From Herpetosiphon geysericola (GTDB taxonomy: Bacteria > Chloroflexota > Chloroflexia > Chloroflexales > Herpetosiphonaceae): a DNA stretch of 64,000 nt. Location of the stretch: NCBI RefSeq assembly GCF_001306135.1, contig NZ_LGKP01000030.1, forward strand, positions 1-64,000, read 5' to 3'. The notes under the pieces are model-generated. The model did not search any database. It was not told the DNA's origin and saw only the letters and a program-made list of their open reading frames with translations. Made by a program: the position numbers and the translations under genes. Numbering within the stretch: position 1 is the first letter of the stretch; every line of letters begins with the position of its first letter. Below, piece by piece: positions 25,145 to 33,327 of this stretch.

Positions 25145-27109
25145 ATGAGTCAACCACCAGCCCAGTCCGCGTCGAGCGACAGCGGCGGGGCGATGATGGG
25201 CTTCTTCATGGGCCTGATTGTGGTGCTTGTGGCGCTCCCCGCAGCCATTGGGGCATTGTGGGGCAGGCGTTTCATGAAAACGCACCAGCCCATGGTGGCG
25301 ATGCTTGCGTTAGCAGGCGCAGGGCTGATGGCCCTCGTGGTCTGGTCGCCCTTGCGCGATCATTTAACGGAAAGCCGCACGGCGATTGAACGGGGCAAGC
25401 GGCGCGATGGGATTATGGGCGTGGTGCGCGCCGGAGCCAGTGCGATTCCGCTGCTCTGGCTGTATACGATTCCGCTTGCCCCTGCGCTGACGATGGTGTG
25501 GGAGAGCGTGCGGCCCAAGTCGCTCGCAGAACAACAGGCAGAAAAGGATAGCCACGCCAAGGAAAAGCGGGACATCCAGCTGGAATCGGCCAAGCGGCGC
25601 GCCATGAAAGCCAGCGCGGCCAGCCTGACCCAGCGCCCTGTGACCAAGGACATTGATAGCGCGACCGTGCTTGGTGCCAAGATTCAGGGCGATTCCTTGT
25701 TCTTTGCGGTAGAGCATAAACGCCTGATGTATCTCACCACCAACATCGGCGCAGCCAGTCTGCATATGCTGTTTATTGGGGAAAATGGTGCCGGGAAATC
25801 GGAGTCGATGTTGCGTGTCGCAGCGTCAATTGCGGCTTCGACGAACTGGGATGTATTCTTTGTCAACCCCAAAAATGACGTGAAGATGATGCAGCAGTTT
25901 TACGACTTAATGGCCTTCTACGGGCGGCAGTGTCGGCTATTTCCGCAGGAGCCATATAACGGTTGGGAAGGCGATAGCGGGGCCTTGCTCAGTCGGATCA
26001 TGGCGATTCCCGCCTATGCGACCGAAGGCGCAGCGTCATTTTATTCCGACATGGGGGAAGTCTATCTTCGCGCCGTGCTCAATACGGATGAGGCGTTGCC
26101 CAGTTCGTTTGAGGAGTTAGAAGAACGGCTGCAATACGGGCGCTTAGCTGACCAGTATAAGAACGATGCGCAGGGGTTTGCGCGGGTGGCCAGTATCAGT
26201 GCCGCCGATGCCAAAAGCGTGTTCATGCGCTTTGCGACCATGACCCCGAAACTGACCCAAATCCGGCGGGACGGATGGCGTTTAAGCGAGGCCCGCGCCG
26301 CCTATTTTGGTTTGCCCGTGTTGGCCAACGAACGCGATAGCCAGAGCATCGCCAAGTTTCTGCTGGAGGACATCAAACATTACTTATCGACGCGCAAACC
26401 CGCCGACCGCCGCGCCTTGTTTGTCATCGACGAATTTTCGTCATTAGGGACGGAGAGCGTGATCCGCTTAGCCGAAATGGCGCGGAGCTTGGGCGGGATC
26501 GTGATGTTGGGGACACAGACCTTGGCGGGCCTTGGTGATGCCGATCAACAGGCGCGGATTGTCGGCAACATGACGGTGGTGCTGCATCGGATGAGCGCCC
26601 CCGAAGAACTGACGAAATTGGCAGGGGTGCAAAAGGTCATGACGACGATTCACCAGTTTCAGGGCAAGCAGATTTTGAAACGCGGAACCTATCGCATGGA
26701 GGAGGAAGCACGCATCGACCCGCAAGATGTGCGCACCTTGCCGACCGGATGCGCCTGGGTGATTGCACGCGGGGCAGCGGCCAAAGTCCAGTTTGCCATG
26801 ATGCCTGATGTTCCACGGATGCCCATCGTGATTCAGCGGCCCCGCCGCGCGCCGACCCCCGCTGCGGCATTTGCGCCGCCAACGCTCGCTGTCACGGTGG
26901 CCAGCACGGGTGCAACCATTCCGTTGGCCGATGGTGTGGACATGAGTTTTGGCGCAACCTTTACCCCGATTGACGAATCGACCGATTCTGACCTGATGCC
27001 GGAGGATACGCCTCCCACCCATGAGACGACCCTAGTGATGGAGGATCATGCTGATGTTACTGGCGACGACACGCTCAGCTTTGGTGCACGTCGCATTGAC
27101 GGCGCGTGA
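25145..27109 (+). CDS. VirD4/TraG-type conjugative coupling ATPase (T4CP)
   Basis: ATG 25145 follows AAGGAGGA. The 654-residue protein has two N-terminal membrane segments (about 17-40 and 50-65), a third hydrophobic patch near 100-120, Walker A GENGAGKS near 212 and Walker B ALFVIDEFSSLG near 427. This matches the VirD4/TraD/TraG family, which brings the relaxase-bound DNA to the channel and pumps it through. The C-terminus is Pro/Thr-rich and acidic, a common place for substrate recognition. The last 62 bp overlap the next gene in another frame. Confidence 0.85.
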   Translation: MSQPPAQSASSDSGGAMMGFFMGLIVVLVALPAAIGALWGRRFMKTHQPMVAMLALAGAGLMALVVWSPLRDHLTESRTAIERGKRRDGIMGVVRAGASAIPLLWLYTIPLAPALTMVWESVRPKSLAEQQAEKDSHAKEKRDIQLESAKRRAMKASAASLTQRPVTKDIDSATVLGAKIQGDSLFFAVEHKRLMYLTTNIGAASLHMLFIGENGAGKSESMLRVAASIAASTNWDVFFVNPKNDVKMMQQFYDLMAFYGRQCRLFPQEPYNGWEGDSGALLSRIMAIPAYATEGAASFYSDMGEVYLRAVLNTDEALPSSFEELEERLQYGRLADQYKNDAQGFARVASISAADAKSVFMRFATMTPKLTQIRRDGWRLSEARAAYFGLPVLANERDSQSIAKFLLEDIKHYLSTRKPADRRALFVIDEFSSLGTESVIRLAEMARSLGGIVMLGTQTLAGLGDADQQARIVGNMTVVLHRMSAPEELTKLAGVQKVMTTIHQFQGKQILKRGTYRMEEEARIDPQDVRTLPTGCAWVIARGAAAKVQFAMMPDVPRMPIVIQRPRRAPTPAAAFAPPTLAVTVASTGATIPLADGVDMSFGATFTPIDESTDSDLMPEDTPPTHETTLVMEDHADVTGDDTLSFGARRIDGA

Positions 27110-28061
27110 CTTGGCCATTTTTGAGACCTTGACCCAGGTGCGCTTTTTGACCGCTACGGCGATTGAATGGCTGCACTTTCCTGATCGCCGCCCGGTGTGG
27201 GAGGCGGATATGCAGGCACGATTAAAGAGTGCAGCGCACCCACCGTATCGGGTTGGGCGCGTCGTGCATCGGCGGTTGCACTTATTGGCTGCCGCAGGCT
27301 ATTTGTCGCGCATGGTACGGCCAACCGCGATTCGCAAACATACGTGGGGTGGCCGCGAACCCGACTTGTTAAGTTTGACCGAAGATGGAGCCTTAGCGTT
27401 GGCAGCAACCACCGATGATGCGCATATGGCAGTGGAATCCTATCGGGTGCGCGAGCGCTCAAGCTCGGTAACGCAGCATACTGCCGAGATTGGCGAGGTC
27501 TATGCTGCGTTGCGGGTGAAAATTGCAACCATGCCTGGCATGGCCATGGAGGACTGGCGCAGCGATCACATGACGGCGCGGAGTTACGATCATCTCACGG
27601 TGGTGCGCCAACGGGCAGGCGGCATGGAACGGGTATCGTTGCCCGTGGTTCCCGATGGCACGTTTGTCTTGGTGCATCCGCACGGGCGTTTGCGGGTCTT
27701 CATTGAGGTGGATCGGGGCACGCGCCGCCTCGAAACATGGCGAGAGAAGATCGAAGCCTATCATGCCTATGCTGGGAGTGCCGAGTTGCGTGCACGCTAC
27801 CAGACGGACACGTTTGTGTTGTTGACGATAGCCCCCACCGTTGCCCAGCAACAACGCTTGATGAATGCGACGGCAGCCGTGTTGGGCGGTGCGAGTTCAC
27901 ACTATTTGTTTACCTTGCGAGCGGCGGTGCATCCGCTGCGGATCGGTGGTGAATGGCAGAAAATCACGGCGGTGAATCGGGCCGTGGTTGCGGCAGGGTT
28001 CCAACGCCAAGCCACCGAAAAAGTGAGTGCAACCACCAGTCGGCATGTGTTCTTACAGTAA
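27048..28061 (+). CDS. Replication-relaxation (Replic_Relax) family transfer protein
   Basis: The 337-residue protein starts at ATG 27048 after GGAGG, inside the coupling-protein gene. It has a winged-helix N-terminus (RDLAIFETLTQVRFLTATAI, then VGRVVHRRLHLLAAAGYLSR) and a second half with DGTFVLVHPHGRLRVFIEVDRGT, the pattern of the Replic_Relax/MobC-like family found beside T4CPs in Gram-positive and Chloroflexota mobile elements. Family members bind oriT or act as relaxases. No separate classical relaxase is seen in the window, so this is the best candidate for the nicking-complex protein. Confidence 0.75.
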   Translation: MLMLLATTRSALVHVALTARDLAIFETLTQVRFLTATAIEWLHFPDRRPVWEADMQARLKSAAHPPYRVGRVVHRRLHLLAAAGYLSRMVRPTAIRKHTWGGREPDLLSLTEDGALALAATTDDAHMAVESYRVRERSSSVTQHTAEIGEVYAALRVKIATMPGMAMEDWRSDHMTARSYDHLTVVRQRAGGMERVSLPVVPDGTFVLVHPHGRLRVFIEVDRGTRRLETWREKIEAYHAYAGSAELRARYQTDTFVLLTIAPTVAQQQRLMNATAAVLGGASSHYLFTLRAAVHPLRIGGEWQKITAVNRAVVAAGFQRQATEKVSATTSRHVFLQ

Positions 28062-28846
28062 GATTGCCTGTTCAGTTGGAGTGTACACAAAGGTGTTCAT
28101 TAGATGGGCAGGGTTGCAGCGACCAGTTGAAGTGAACACCCAACGGGGCCAGTGGAAGCCCGAAACGGGGATACGGAGCTAACGACAATTGCACTTCGGT
28201 GGGGGGTATGCTGTCGCCGTTTGACCCACCAGCAAGGGCTAAAGCCTGCTGCGCTACGCTTGCACTGGTGTTCCACCCGTCGCCATCAACCCCCCACCGA
28301 AGTGCAGCCGCCCTGCGGGGCGGCAGGCGCGGCGGCTGCGCCGCGCCACCGTGGGAAATCCCATCGTCCAAGTGCTGCCTATCTCACCTCGCTACGCGAG
28401 CGCCTGCGGCGGTTCTGCGAACGTTGCGATACACGGCTTAACGCACTGGGACTCATGGCTGCGCAGCCCCTACGGGCAATCCTGCGGCTTGGTTTGCAAC
28501 GCTGCTTGGGGTTCGTCGCGGGGGCGCTCCTCACCCGATTTCCCACGGTGGCGCGGCGACGTGCGCACCAACCTTCAAGAGGCGGAGCCATAGCCAAACA
28601 CCGTGCAATCCCGAGAGGCGGAGCCATCAAACAGGCGCACTCTGCCTTGCCGCGTCTGCCGCCGTCGCTCCCGCATGGAAGGTCAGGCCACGCCAACGCC
28701 CCTGCACGGCAACCATTCCCCAACGATAGTCCAATCACCCAGGGCAATCCAGTCCTAAAAGGCGAACCAGAACCAAGGGCCGTGCGAAGGCTTATGCCGT
28801 GATTCTTCCCGGACGTTTTTAACAGGGCTTCGCGTGGAGTGGTCAG
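28062..28846. other. GC-rich noncoding region with strong inverted repeats, candidate oriT or origin
   Basis: No convincing gene is present; the long plus-strand frame at 28152-28802 is Arg/Pro/Ala-rich and lacks a start signal. The region holds a perfect 18-bp inverted repeat (28190-28207 with 28289-28306), a 7-bp stem at 28307-28324 and a perfect 9-bp GC stem at 28326-28347. The 13-mer GAGGCGGAGCCAT is repeated near 28580 and 28617. Lying directly after the relaxase-type gene and before the partition locus, it is where an oriT would be expected. Confidence 0.45.
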
Positions 28847-28984
28847 CGAGAGAAGGGTGACGATAGCACGCTGTGAGCGTCAAAATGCCAGCGAGAGGTC
28901 TCGGAGAGCTTCGCCGAGAGTTGAGAGAGAAGTGAACGAGAACTCAGCGAGAGCCGATCAGGTGGTTCACGAGAGAGTCGAGAG
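28847..28984 (+). repeat. Six CGAGAG motifs in 138 bp upstream of the partition locus
   Basis: CGAGAG occurs at 28847, 28892, 28915, 28948, 28970 and 28979. Five of the gaps are 45, 23, 33, 22 and 9 bp, so most are near multiples of 11 bp. Such clustering is not expected by chance for a 6-mer. It may be a centromere-like array or a protein-binding region of the neighbouring partition or transfer genes. Confidence 0.5.
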
Positions 28985-29043
28985 AGGATTCAGAACAGCA
29001 AAACCATGTCGATAAAGGGTATAAAAACCTTGTCATGAATTCA

Positions 29044-29137
29044 TTACAAGAGATTACGATTCGTTACGAGATACTGAGAGTGAATTGACAAAGGACGTTA
29101 CAATATATTACAATTCGTTGCGTATGGTTACAGGAGG
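29044..29137 (+). promoter_or_regulatory. 10-bp phased TTAC repeats overlapping the parM promoter (parC-like)
   Basis: TTAC recurs every 10 bp at 29044, 29054 and 29064, and again at 29098, 29108, 29118 (as TTGC) and 29128, with a common extension TTACRATTCG. The second group overlaps a promoter with TTGACA at 29085-29090 and TACAAT at 29109-29114 (18-bp spacer) and runs into the AGGAGG of the parM-like gene. In type II partition systems ParR binds helically phased 10-11-bp iterons that serve as centromere and operator. This array fits that role exactly. Confidence 0.65.
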
Positions 29138-29147
29138 ACAAAACCCA

Positions 29148-30392
29148 ATGACAACCCATGCATCCGTATCAACTGACCCCACAACCAGCGTTCGTCGTGA
29201 GCCGCTGACGATTTATCAATATATGTTGACAGGCCAACCGCTCAAGGATAATAATGCCCAATTGCCTCAGTTGGTCGAGGTCAAAGGTCAGCCCATGACC
29301 GCGATTGGGATTGACCCAGGCAACGGGGAGATGAAAGCAGCGATGATGGGCCTTGATGGGCGGCTCATCACGGTGCAGCTTGTGTCAGCGTACCGCATTG
29401 CCGTTACCCTTGGCGGTGGCAAAAGCCCCACTACTTACACCGTGAATGGCGGGCCAGCGTTTTGGATTGGCCGTGATGCGGTGCAAATGAAGGGCGACGC
29501 ACTTCCCATCGGGCCAACTGCTGTCCGATTAGAAGATCCGCGCCAAATTGACTTCTATGCAGCGGGTGTGGTTGAACTCTTAATCAAAGCCCATTGTACG
29601 CCTGGTCAATACACCTTGGCCACGGGTTTAGCGTTGCCGAACATGGAGATGCAGGCCCAGGTTAAGAAGAATGAATCGGGCGAAGAGGTGGAAGTTTTTG
29701 GCGTGGTTCCAGAAACCAAACAGGCCATTAAGGATCATATCTATGGGAAAACCTACCATGTGAATCGCACCGATGAAGATGGGGACGTGACCAATTGGCA
29801 GATCACCTTTGGCCAAGTCTACACGCAGGCACAGAGCTATGGCACGTTCATGGCCTTGACCCATACGATTTTCGGGACCCGTCGCACAGATGGCATTCAG
29901 GAATATGCCATTATCGACATGGGCCGTGGCGATACCCATGAAACCCTCATCCAGTTATCACCCACGTTTCGCATGATGACCAAGCGCACAGGTGAGGGAA
30001 CCATCAAACAAGCCCGCGCTGTTGCTCGCGCCTTGGCCGAGTTTGATTTGAACGATGCCCAAGCGCAAGAAGCCTTGATCACCCGCAGTATCCTTGACGG
30101 AGGCCGACCCAAATCGATTAATCACGTCGTCGATAAAGTGGTCGAACGCGAAACCCAAGAAATGCTCAGCCGCTTGTTACCAGCGCTCCGTAACCGCAAT
30201 GCCTTCATTGCCTTTACGGGGGGCGGAACGAAAGATGCGACGACCTTGCAAATGATTAACGACCGCATGGACAGCGTGGGGCGCAGCGCCGAGAGTTTTG
30301 TGATTGTTCATCCCGAAGTCGCCAGCGTGTTGAACGCGGTCGGAACGCTCTTAAAAGTCTTGTTTACCGAGCTTGCACGAAAGGGACGATAA
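29148..30392 (+). CDS. parM: ParM/Alp-like actin-type partition ATPase
   Basis: ATG 29148 follows AGGAGG. The 414-residue protein shows the actin-fold nucleotide motifs: phosphate 1 AIGIDPGNGEMKAAMMG near residue 52, phosphate 2 AIIDMGRGDTHETLI near 256 and the adenosine motif FIAFTGGGTKDATTL near 353. ParM-like proteins polymerise to push plasmid copies apart. The next gene starts one base after the stop and encodes a small DNA-binding protein, as in parMR operons. The phased repeats upstream complete the system. Family identity is firm; the subfamily cannot be fixed by eye. Confidence 0.85.
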   Translation: MTTHASVSTDPTTSVRREPLTIYQYMLTGQPLKDNNAQLPQLVEVKGQPMTAIGIDPGNGEMKAAMMGLDGRLITVQLVSAYRIAVTLGGGKSPTTYTVNGGPAFWIGRDAVQMKGDALPIGPTAVRLEDPRQIDFYAAGVVELLIKAHCTPGQYTLATGLALPNMEMQAQVKKNESGEEVEVFGVVPETKQAIKDHIYGKTYHVNRTDEDGDVTNWQITFGQVYTQAQSYGTFMALTHTIFGTRRTDGIQEYAIIDMGRGDTHETLIQLSPTFRMMTKRTGEGTIKQARAVARALAEFDLNDAQAQEALITRSILDGGRPKSINHVVDKVVERETQEMLSRLLPALRNRNAFIAFTGGGTKDATTLQMINDRMDSVGRSAESFVIVHPEVASVLNAVGTLLKVLFTELARKGR

Positions 30393-30824
30393 ATGACAAC
30401 CACCCCCAAATCGATCCGCGTCGGTGAACGGAGTATGCAGGTGCTGGATGCCCTGCGTGTCCAGTTAGCCGATCAATACAGTAGTGACTCCGCCCTATTG
30501 ACCGAGGCTGCACGGCGCGGCTTACTCGTCATGGCGGTCGAAGCCTGGCATGCCGAGGCGGGTCAGTATGGGGGCCACCAGCCGAAGGAGCTTGCACGGC
30601 TCCTGCGGTATGAATTGAATGCACTGTTTAACTTTCTCTTAGAGCAGGACGAGTTGCCGCCGATGTTGCGGATTGTTGCTGCTCCAACGCCTCCAGCGGT
30701 TGTGCCAATCATGGTTGCAACTGAGCCAGTGGTACAACCCGAACCGACCGTTACGACGGTGGAAATTGATACGACCGTGATGGACTTGATGGAGTTGGCG
30801 GGGCAAGATGAGGAGTGGGATTAG
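30393..30824 (+). CDS. ParR-like DNA-binding adaptor of the partition system
   Basis: The ATG directly follows the parM-like stop. The 143-residue product has an N-terminal strand and helices (KSIRVGERSMQVLDALRVQL, then DSALLTEAARRGLLVMAVEA) compatible with a ribbon-helix-helix fold as in ParR, and an acidic disordered C-terminus that could contact the filament. No sequence family is certain. The role is inferred from order, size and the phased repeats upstream. Confidence 0.55.
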   Translation: MTTTPKSIRVGERSMQVLDALRVQLADQYSSDSALLTEAARRGLLVMAVEAWHAEAGQYGGHQPKELARLLRYELNALFNFLLEQDELPPMLRIVAAPTPPAVVPIMVATEPVVQPEPTVTTVEIDTTVMDLMELAGQDEEWD

Positions 30825-30870
30825 CAGATGTTTTGTGATTTGACCATCCTGCTATAATAAGGCAAGAAAA

Positions 30871-30909
30871 ATCCCCGCACCACAAAGCGTCAACCAGTGG
30901 TCGGGGGAT
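30871..30909 (+). other. Interrupted 13-bp stem-loop in the leader of the next operon
   Basis: ATCCCC and ACCAC (30871-30883) pair with GTGGT and GGGGAT (30897-30909) with a 2x2 internal loop. A TATAAT box lies at 30853-30858 just upstream, so the hairpin would be at the very 5' end of the mRNA for the membrane protein at 30988. It may be a terminator for the partition operon without T-tract or a leader element. Confidence 0.4.
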
Positions 30910-30987
30910 GGACGACCCTATATTGATCGCTAGGCCGTCACCGCAATAATACCATGCGGAACGGTCTCCCGAAAAGGAGCCACGTGT

Positions 30988-31674
30988 ATGGATGCAACGG
31001 CAACGCCCCAAGTCTCAGTGAATACGTCGAGTGTAGTGCGCCCAACACCCGTTGTTGCTCAAACCGCACCTATTGCGGTGACAGTTCCACCCGAACCTTT
31101 GATAAAGCCGACCGCGCGGCGCTCTCATACCTTTTTTCGTCTCTCACAGCTTGGCGACTACGTACAAGAATGGGGTGGTATTCTCTTTTTTGCGGTTTTA
31201 GGGATTGCCTTGTGGCGTGCTGATGCCCACTTTACCCTATGGTTCTTTGGTGGATGGATGCCGAGCATTATGGAACAGCTCTCCTATGCGCAGTGGCTGA
31301 TTCCTACCCTCTTGACCCTTGGCCAATTGTACTTTTTTGTTGGCCCAGCAAAACTGAAAATGCTGCATGCGGTGCGCAAGGTGGCTGCCGACAATCCTGA
31401 GCATGAAACGAACTATCGCAAATATCTCAAATTGCGCAAGCGGTTTATGCGTCATACAATTGGCTTTTTGGCCGTCTCGATTATTAATATCGGCACCTCA
31501 GCGCAAGGGATGTATGAATGGGCCGCAGGTCGCACCATTAATCTCTTTGGGGGATTTACGCTACCACAGCCTGGAACTCCCTTACGCATGCTCTGTTTTG
31601 TCCTTGGCATTATCTTAGCCTTTGGTGCGGAAAAAGCTTTCAAGGCGGCATGGGATGAATATAAAGACCGATAG
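30988..31674 (+). CDS. Four-segment membrane protein paired with the FtsK-like ATPase
   Basis: AAAAGGAG precedes the ATG. The 228-residue protein has a Pro/Thr-rich 45-residue head, then four membrane segments (for example WGGILFFAVLGIALW, WLIPTLLTLGQLYFFVG, TIGFLAVSIINIGTS and MLCFVLGIILAFG). The loop between the second and third is strongly basic. I know no family name. The FtsK-like gene follows 9 bp later, so the two likely form a membrane complex. Confidence 0.6.
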   Translation: MDATATPQVSVNTSSVVRPTPVVAQTAPIAVTVPPEPLIKPTARRSHTFFRLSQLGDYVQEWGGILFFAVLGIALWRADAHFTLWFFGGWMPSIMEQLSYAQWLIPTLLTLGQLYFFVGPAKLKMLHAVRKVAADNPEHETNYRKYLKLRKRFMRHTIGFLAVSIINIGTSAQGMYEWAAGRTINLFGGFTLPQPGTPLRMLCFVLGIILAFGAEKAFKAAWDEYKDR

Positions 31675-31683
31675 GAGTCTCCA

Positions 31684-33306
31684 ATGATTCTTGCTTTTCT
31701 TGATACCTTGAATCCTGGTCAAACACTCCTACTGGTGCTTGCATTATTTGGGGTTATTGGTGCACGGAAGGTTTGGAAATGGTATCGCGTTTTTAAACCC
31801 CAATGGGATGCATTCCAAGCGTGGAAAACCAGTGCTATTGCAGCAGTGGTGCAGCCTGTGACATCGACCCCAACAATACCTATTCCAACCCCAGCTGCTC
31901 CCACTATTCCGATTACGCCACATGAATCCCTTGTTCTCGACTTGAGCCGTATTTCACGCGAAGCGGTGGCTGGGGCGAATGGCGCACTCCAAAATCCGCC
32001 AGCTCATTTGGATACTGCCCGCGCCTATATTCAAAAATATGTTCCCCACGGTCGGGTGAGTTTCCCGATTGGTTGGTGGACAGATAGTCAAACAATCCAC
32101 TTAGCGGTTGGCCACTTTATTGGGGATATTTACAATATCCTTGTCACCGCGATGCCAGGCAGCGGCAAGGATAATTTGATTCTCAATATGGCCTATAGCC
32201 TCATGCATGACTATTCACCCGAAGAACTCCAGTTCTTTGTGATGGATGGAAAAGGTGGGGCAGACTACCTTGATTGGGATAAGAAGCAGCATGTGTTTCA
32301 TATTGCCGAAGAAGGTTATCAGCTCACCGAAGCCATGGAATTGCTCTCGGCGATTAAGCTGGATCGCAAACGTTGGTTGAAACAAGCGCGTGTCAGTAGC
32401 TGGGATAACTATCGCGGCGCTGATCGGCCACCGTTGATGATTGTGATTATCAGCGAATTAACCCAGCTGCTTGAGGTGATGACGCGCAGCGAGGTTGAAT
32501 CATGGCTGATGCGCGAGGTTAATGTCTGGCGCGGTCTTGGTTTGCGTTTAGTCGTAGGAACGCAAAATACCTCTGGTTGGTCGAAAGAATGGCGTGCAGC
32601 CATGGAATGTTTCTTTGCGGGGCTTCAGCCATCGGGTGATGAAGTCCGACCCAATACAGGCAAGACAACCAAGGAATTAGAAGAAGTTTTACAGGTTGTT
32701 CCACCCCATCGCTTACCCAATGTGCGCGGTCTGTTTACGGCGGTGCATCGCAATACGGCAGTAAATGTACGCACAACCTATCTTGATGATGATCAACGCA
32801 TGCTGTTAGCATTACGCTTGCCCGATCTCACACCTGAGCAATCACTTGCCCAACGGCGCGAAAAAGCACGGCTGGTCGCGGCTTGGCAGTCGTTTAATCG
32901 GATGATTAGTGCCAGTAGTGATAGCCAACCTCATTTTGTTGAGCATGAGACCAGCATCGCGCCGCATGTTTCTGAAGAACCAATTACGCCGATGCCAAGC
33001 GCTGCGGAAGGCCTGAATCAAGGGCTTGGCTATGATCGGCTTGCGCTTGAACGGTTGCTGGTGGCCATTAGCCAGAACCGGAGCCGCAAGCTGGAGGAGC
33101 TAGCCGATGAACCGCTCTTTATCCAAGCCTGTGTTGTCGAGTATGCGCGGGTCAAGAGCAATAGCGGTGTTGTACGGGCGCTCTGGGGCGAACAAGGCTA
33201 CTCTGGTACGAAAGATCGTGTTGTGAAGGCTGCGCTTGAGCGTGCAGCACAACTACAACGCGGCGTTCAGGATGACACCTTTTTACAGGGTCTATTAGCG
33301 GCTTAA
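31684..33306 (+). CDS. FtsK/SpoIIIE-like DNA translocase with altered Walker motifs
   Basis: The 540-residue protein starts with a membrane segment (about 12-30) and a Pro/Thr-rich linker. The motor domain contains MPGSGKDN near residue 157 in place of GSGKS/T, and PLMIVIISELTQLLE near 255 in place of a DE Walker B. FVMDGKGGADYLDW and VVGTQNTSGW further match the FtsK domain. The C-terminal 90 residues look like a winged-helix domain (VRALWGEQGYSGTKDRVVKA). It may move DNA during transfer or segregation. The K-D and S-E changes raise doubt about normal ATP turnover. Confidence 0.75.
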   Translation: MILAFLDTLNPGQTLLLVLALFGVIGARKVWKWYRVFKPQWDAFQAWKTSAIAAVVQPVTSTPTIPIPTPAAPTIPITPHESLVLDLSRISREAVAGANGALQNPPAHLDTARAYIQKYVPHGRVSFPIGWWTDSQTIHLAVGHFIGDIYNILVTAMPGSGKDNLILNMAYSLMHDYSPEELQFFVMDGKGGADYLDWDKKQHVFHIAEEGYQLTEAMELLSAIKLDRKRWLKQARVSSWDNYRGADRPPLMIVIISELTQLLEVMTRSEVESWLMREVNVWRGLGLRLVVGTQNTSGWSKEWRAAMECFFAGLQPSGDEVRPNTGKTTKELEEVLQVVPPHRLPNVRGLFTAVHRNTAVNVRTTYLDDDQRMLLALRLPDLTPEQSLAQRREKARLVAAWQSFNRMISASSDSQPHFVEHETSIAPHVSEEPITPMPSAAEGLNQGLGYDRLALERLLVAISQNRSRKLEELADEPLFIQACVVEYARVKSNSGVVRALWGEQGYSGTKDRVVKAALERAAQLQRGVQDDTFLQGLLAA

Positions 33307-33327
33307 CAGCGTTAATAGATATATTTA

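Noticed and set aside
28190-28347. Structured RNA such as a retron, group II intron or riboswitch
   Set aside because: No reverse transcriptase or maturase is nearby, and the stems do not fit a known intron or riboswitch core. A DNA function (oriT, origin) fits the neighbours better.
28152-28802. 216-codon plus-strand frame in the GC-rich region after the relaxation gene
   Set aside because: The product is a low-complexity Arg/Ala/Pro mixture without a ribosome-binding site, and its DNA is dominated by inverted repeats. It is a chance frame in noncoding DNA.
30840-30858. TTGACC and TATAAT as a promoter before the 30988 gene
   Set aside because: The spacing is only 7 bp. The TATAAT box may still function with another -35 element, but this pair is not a promoter.
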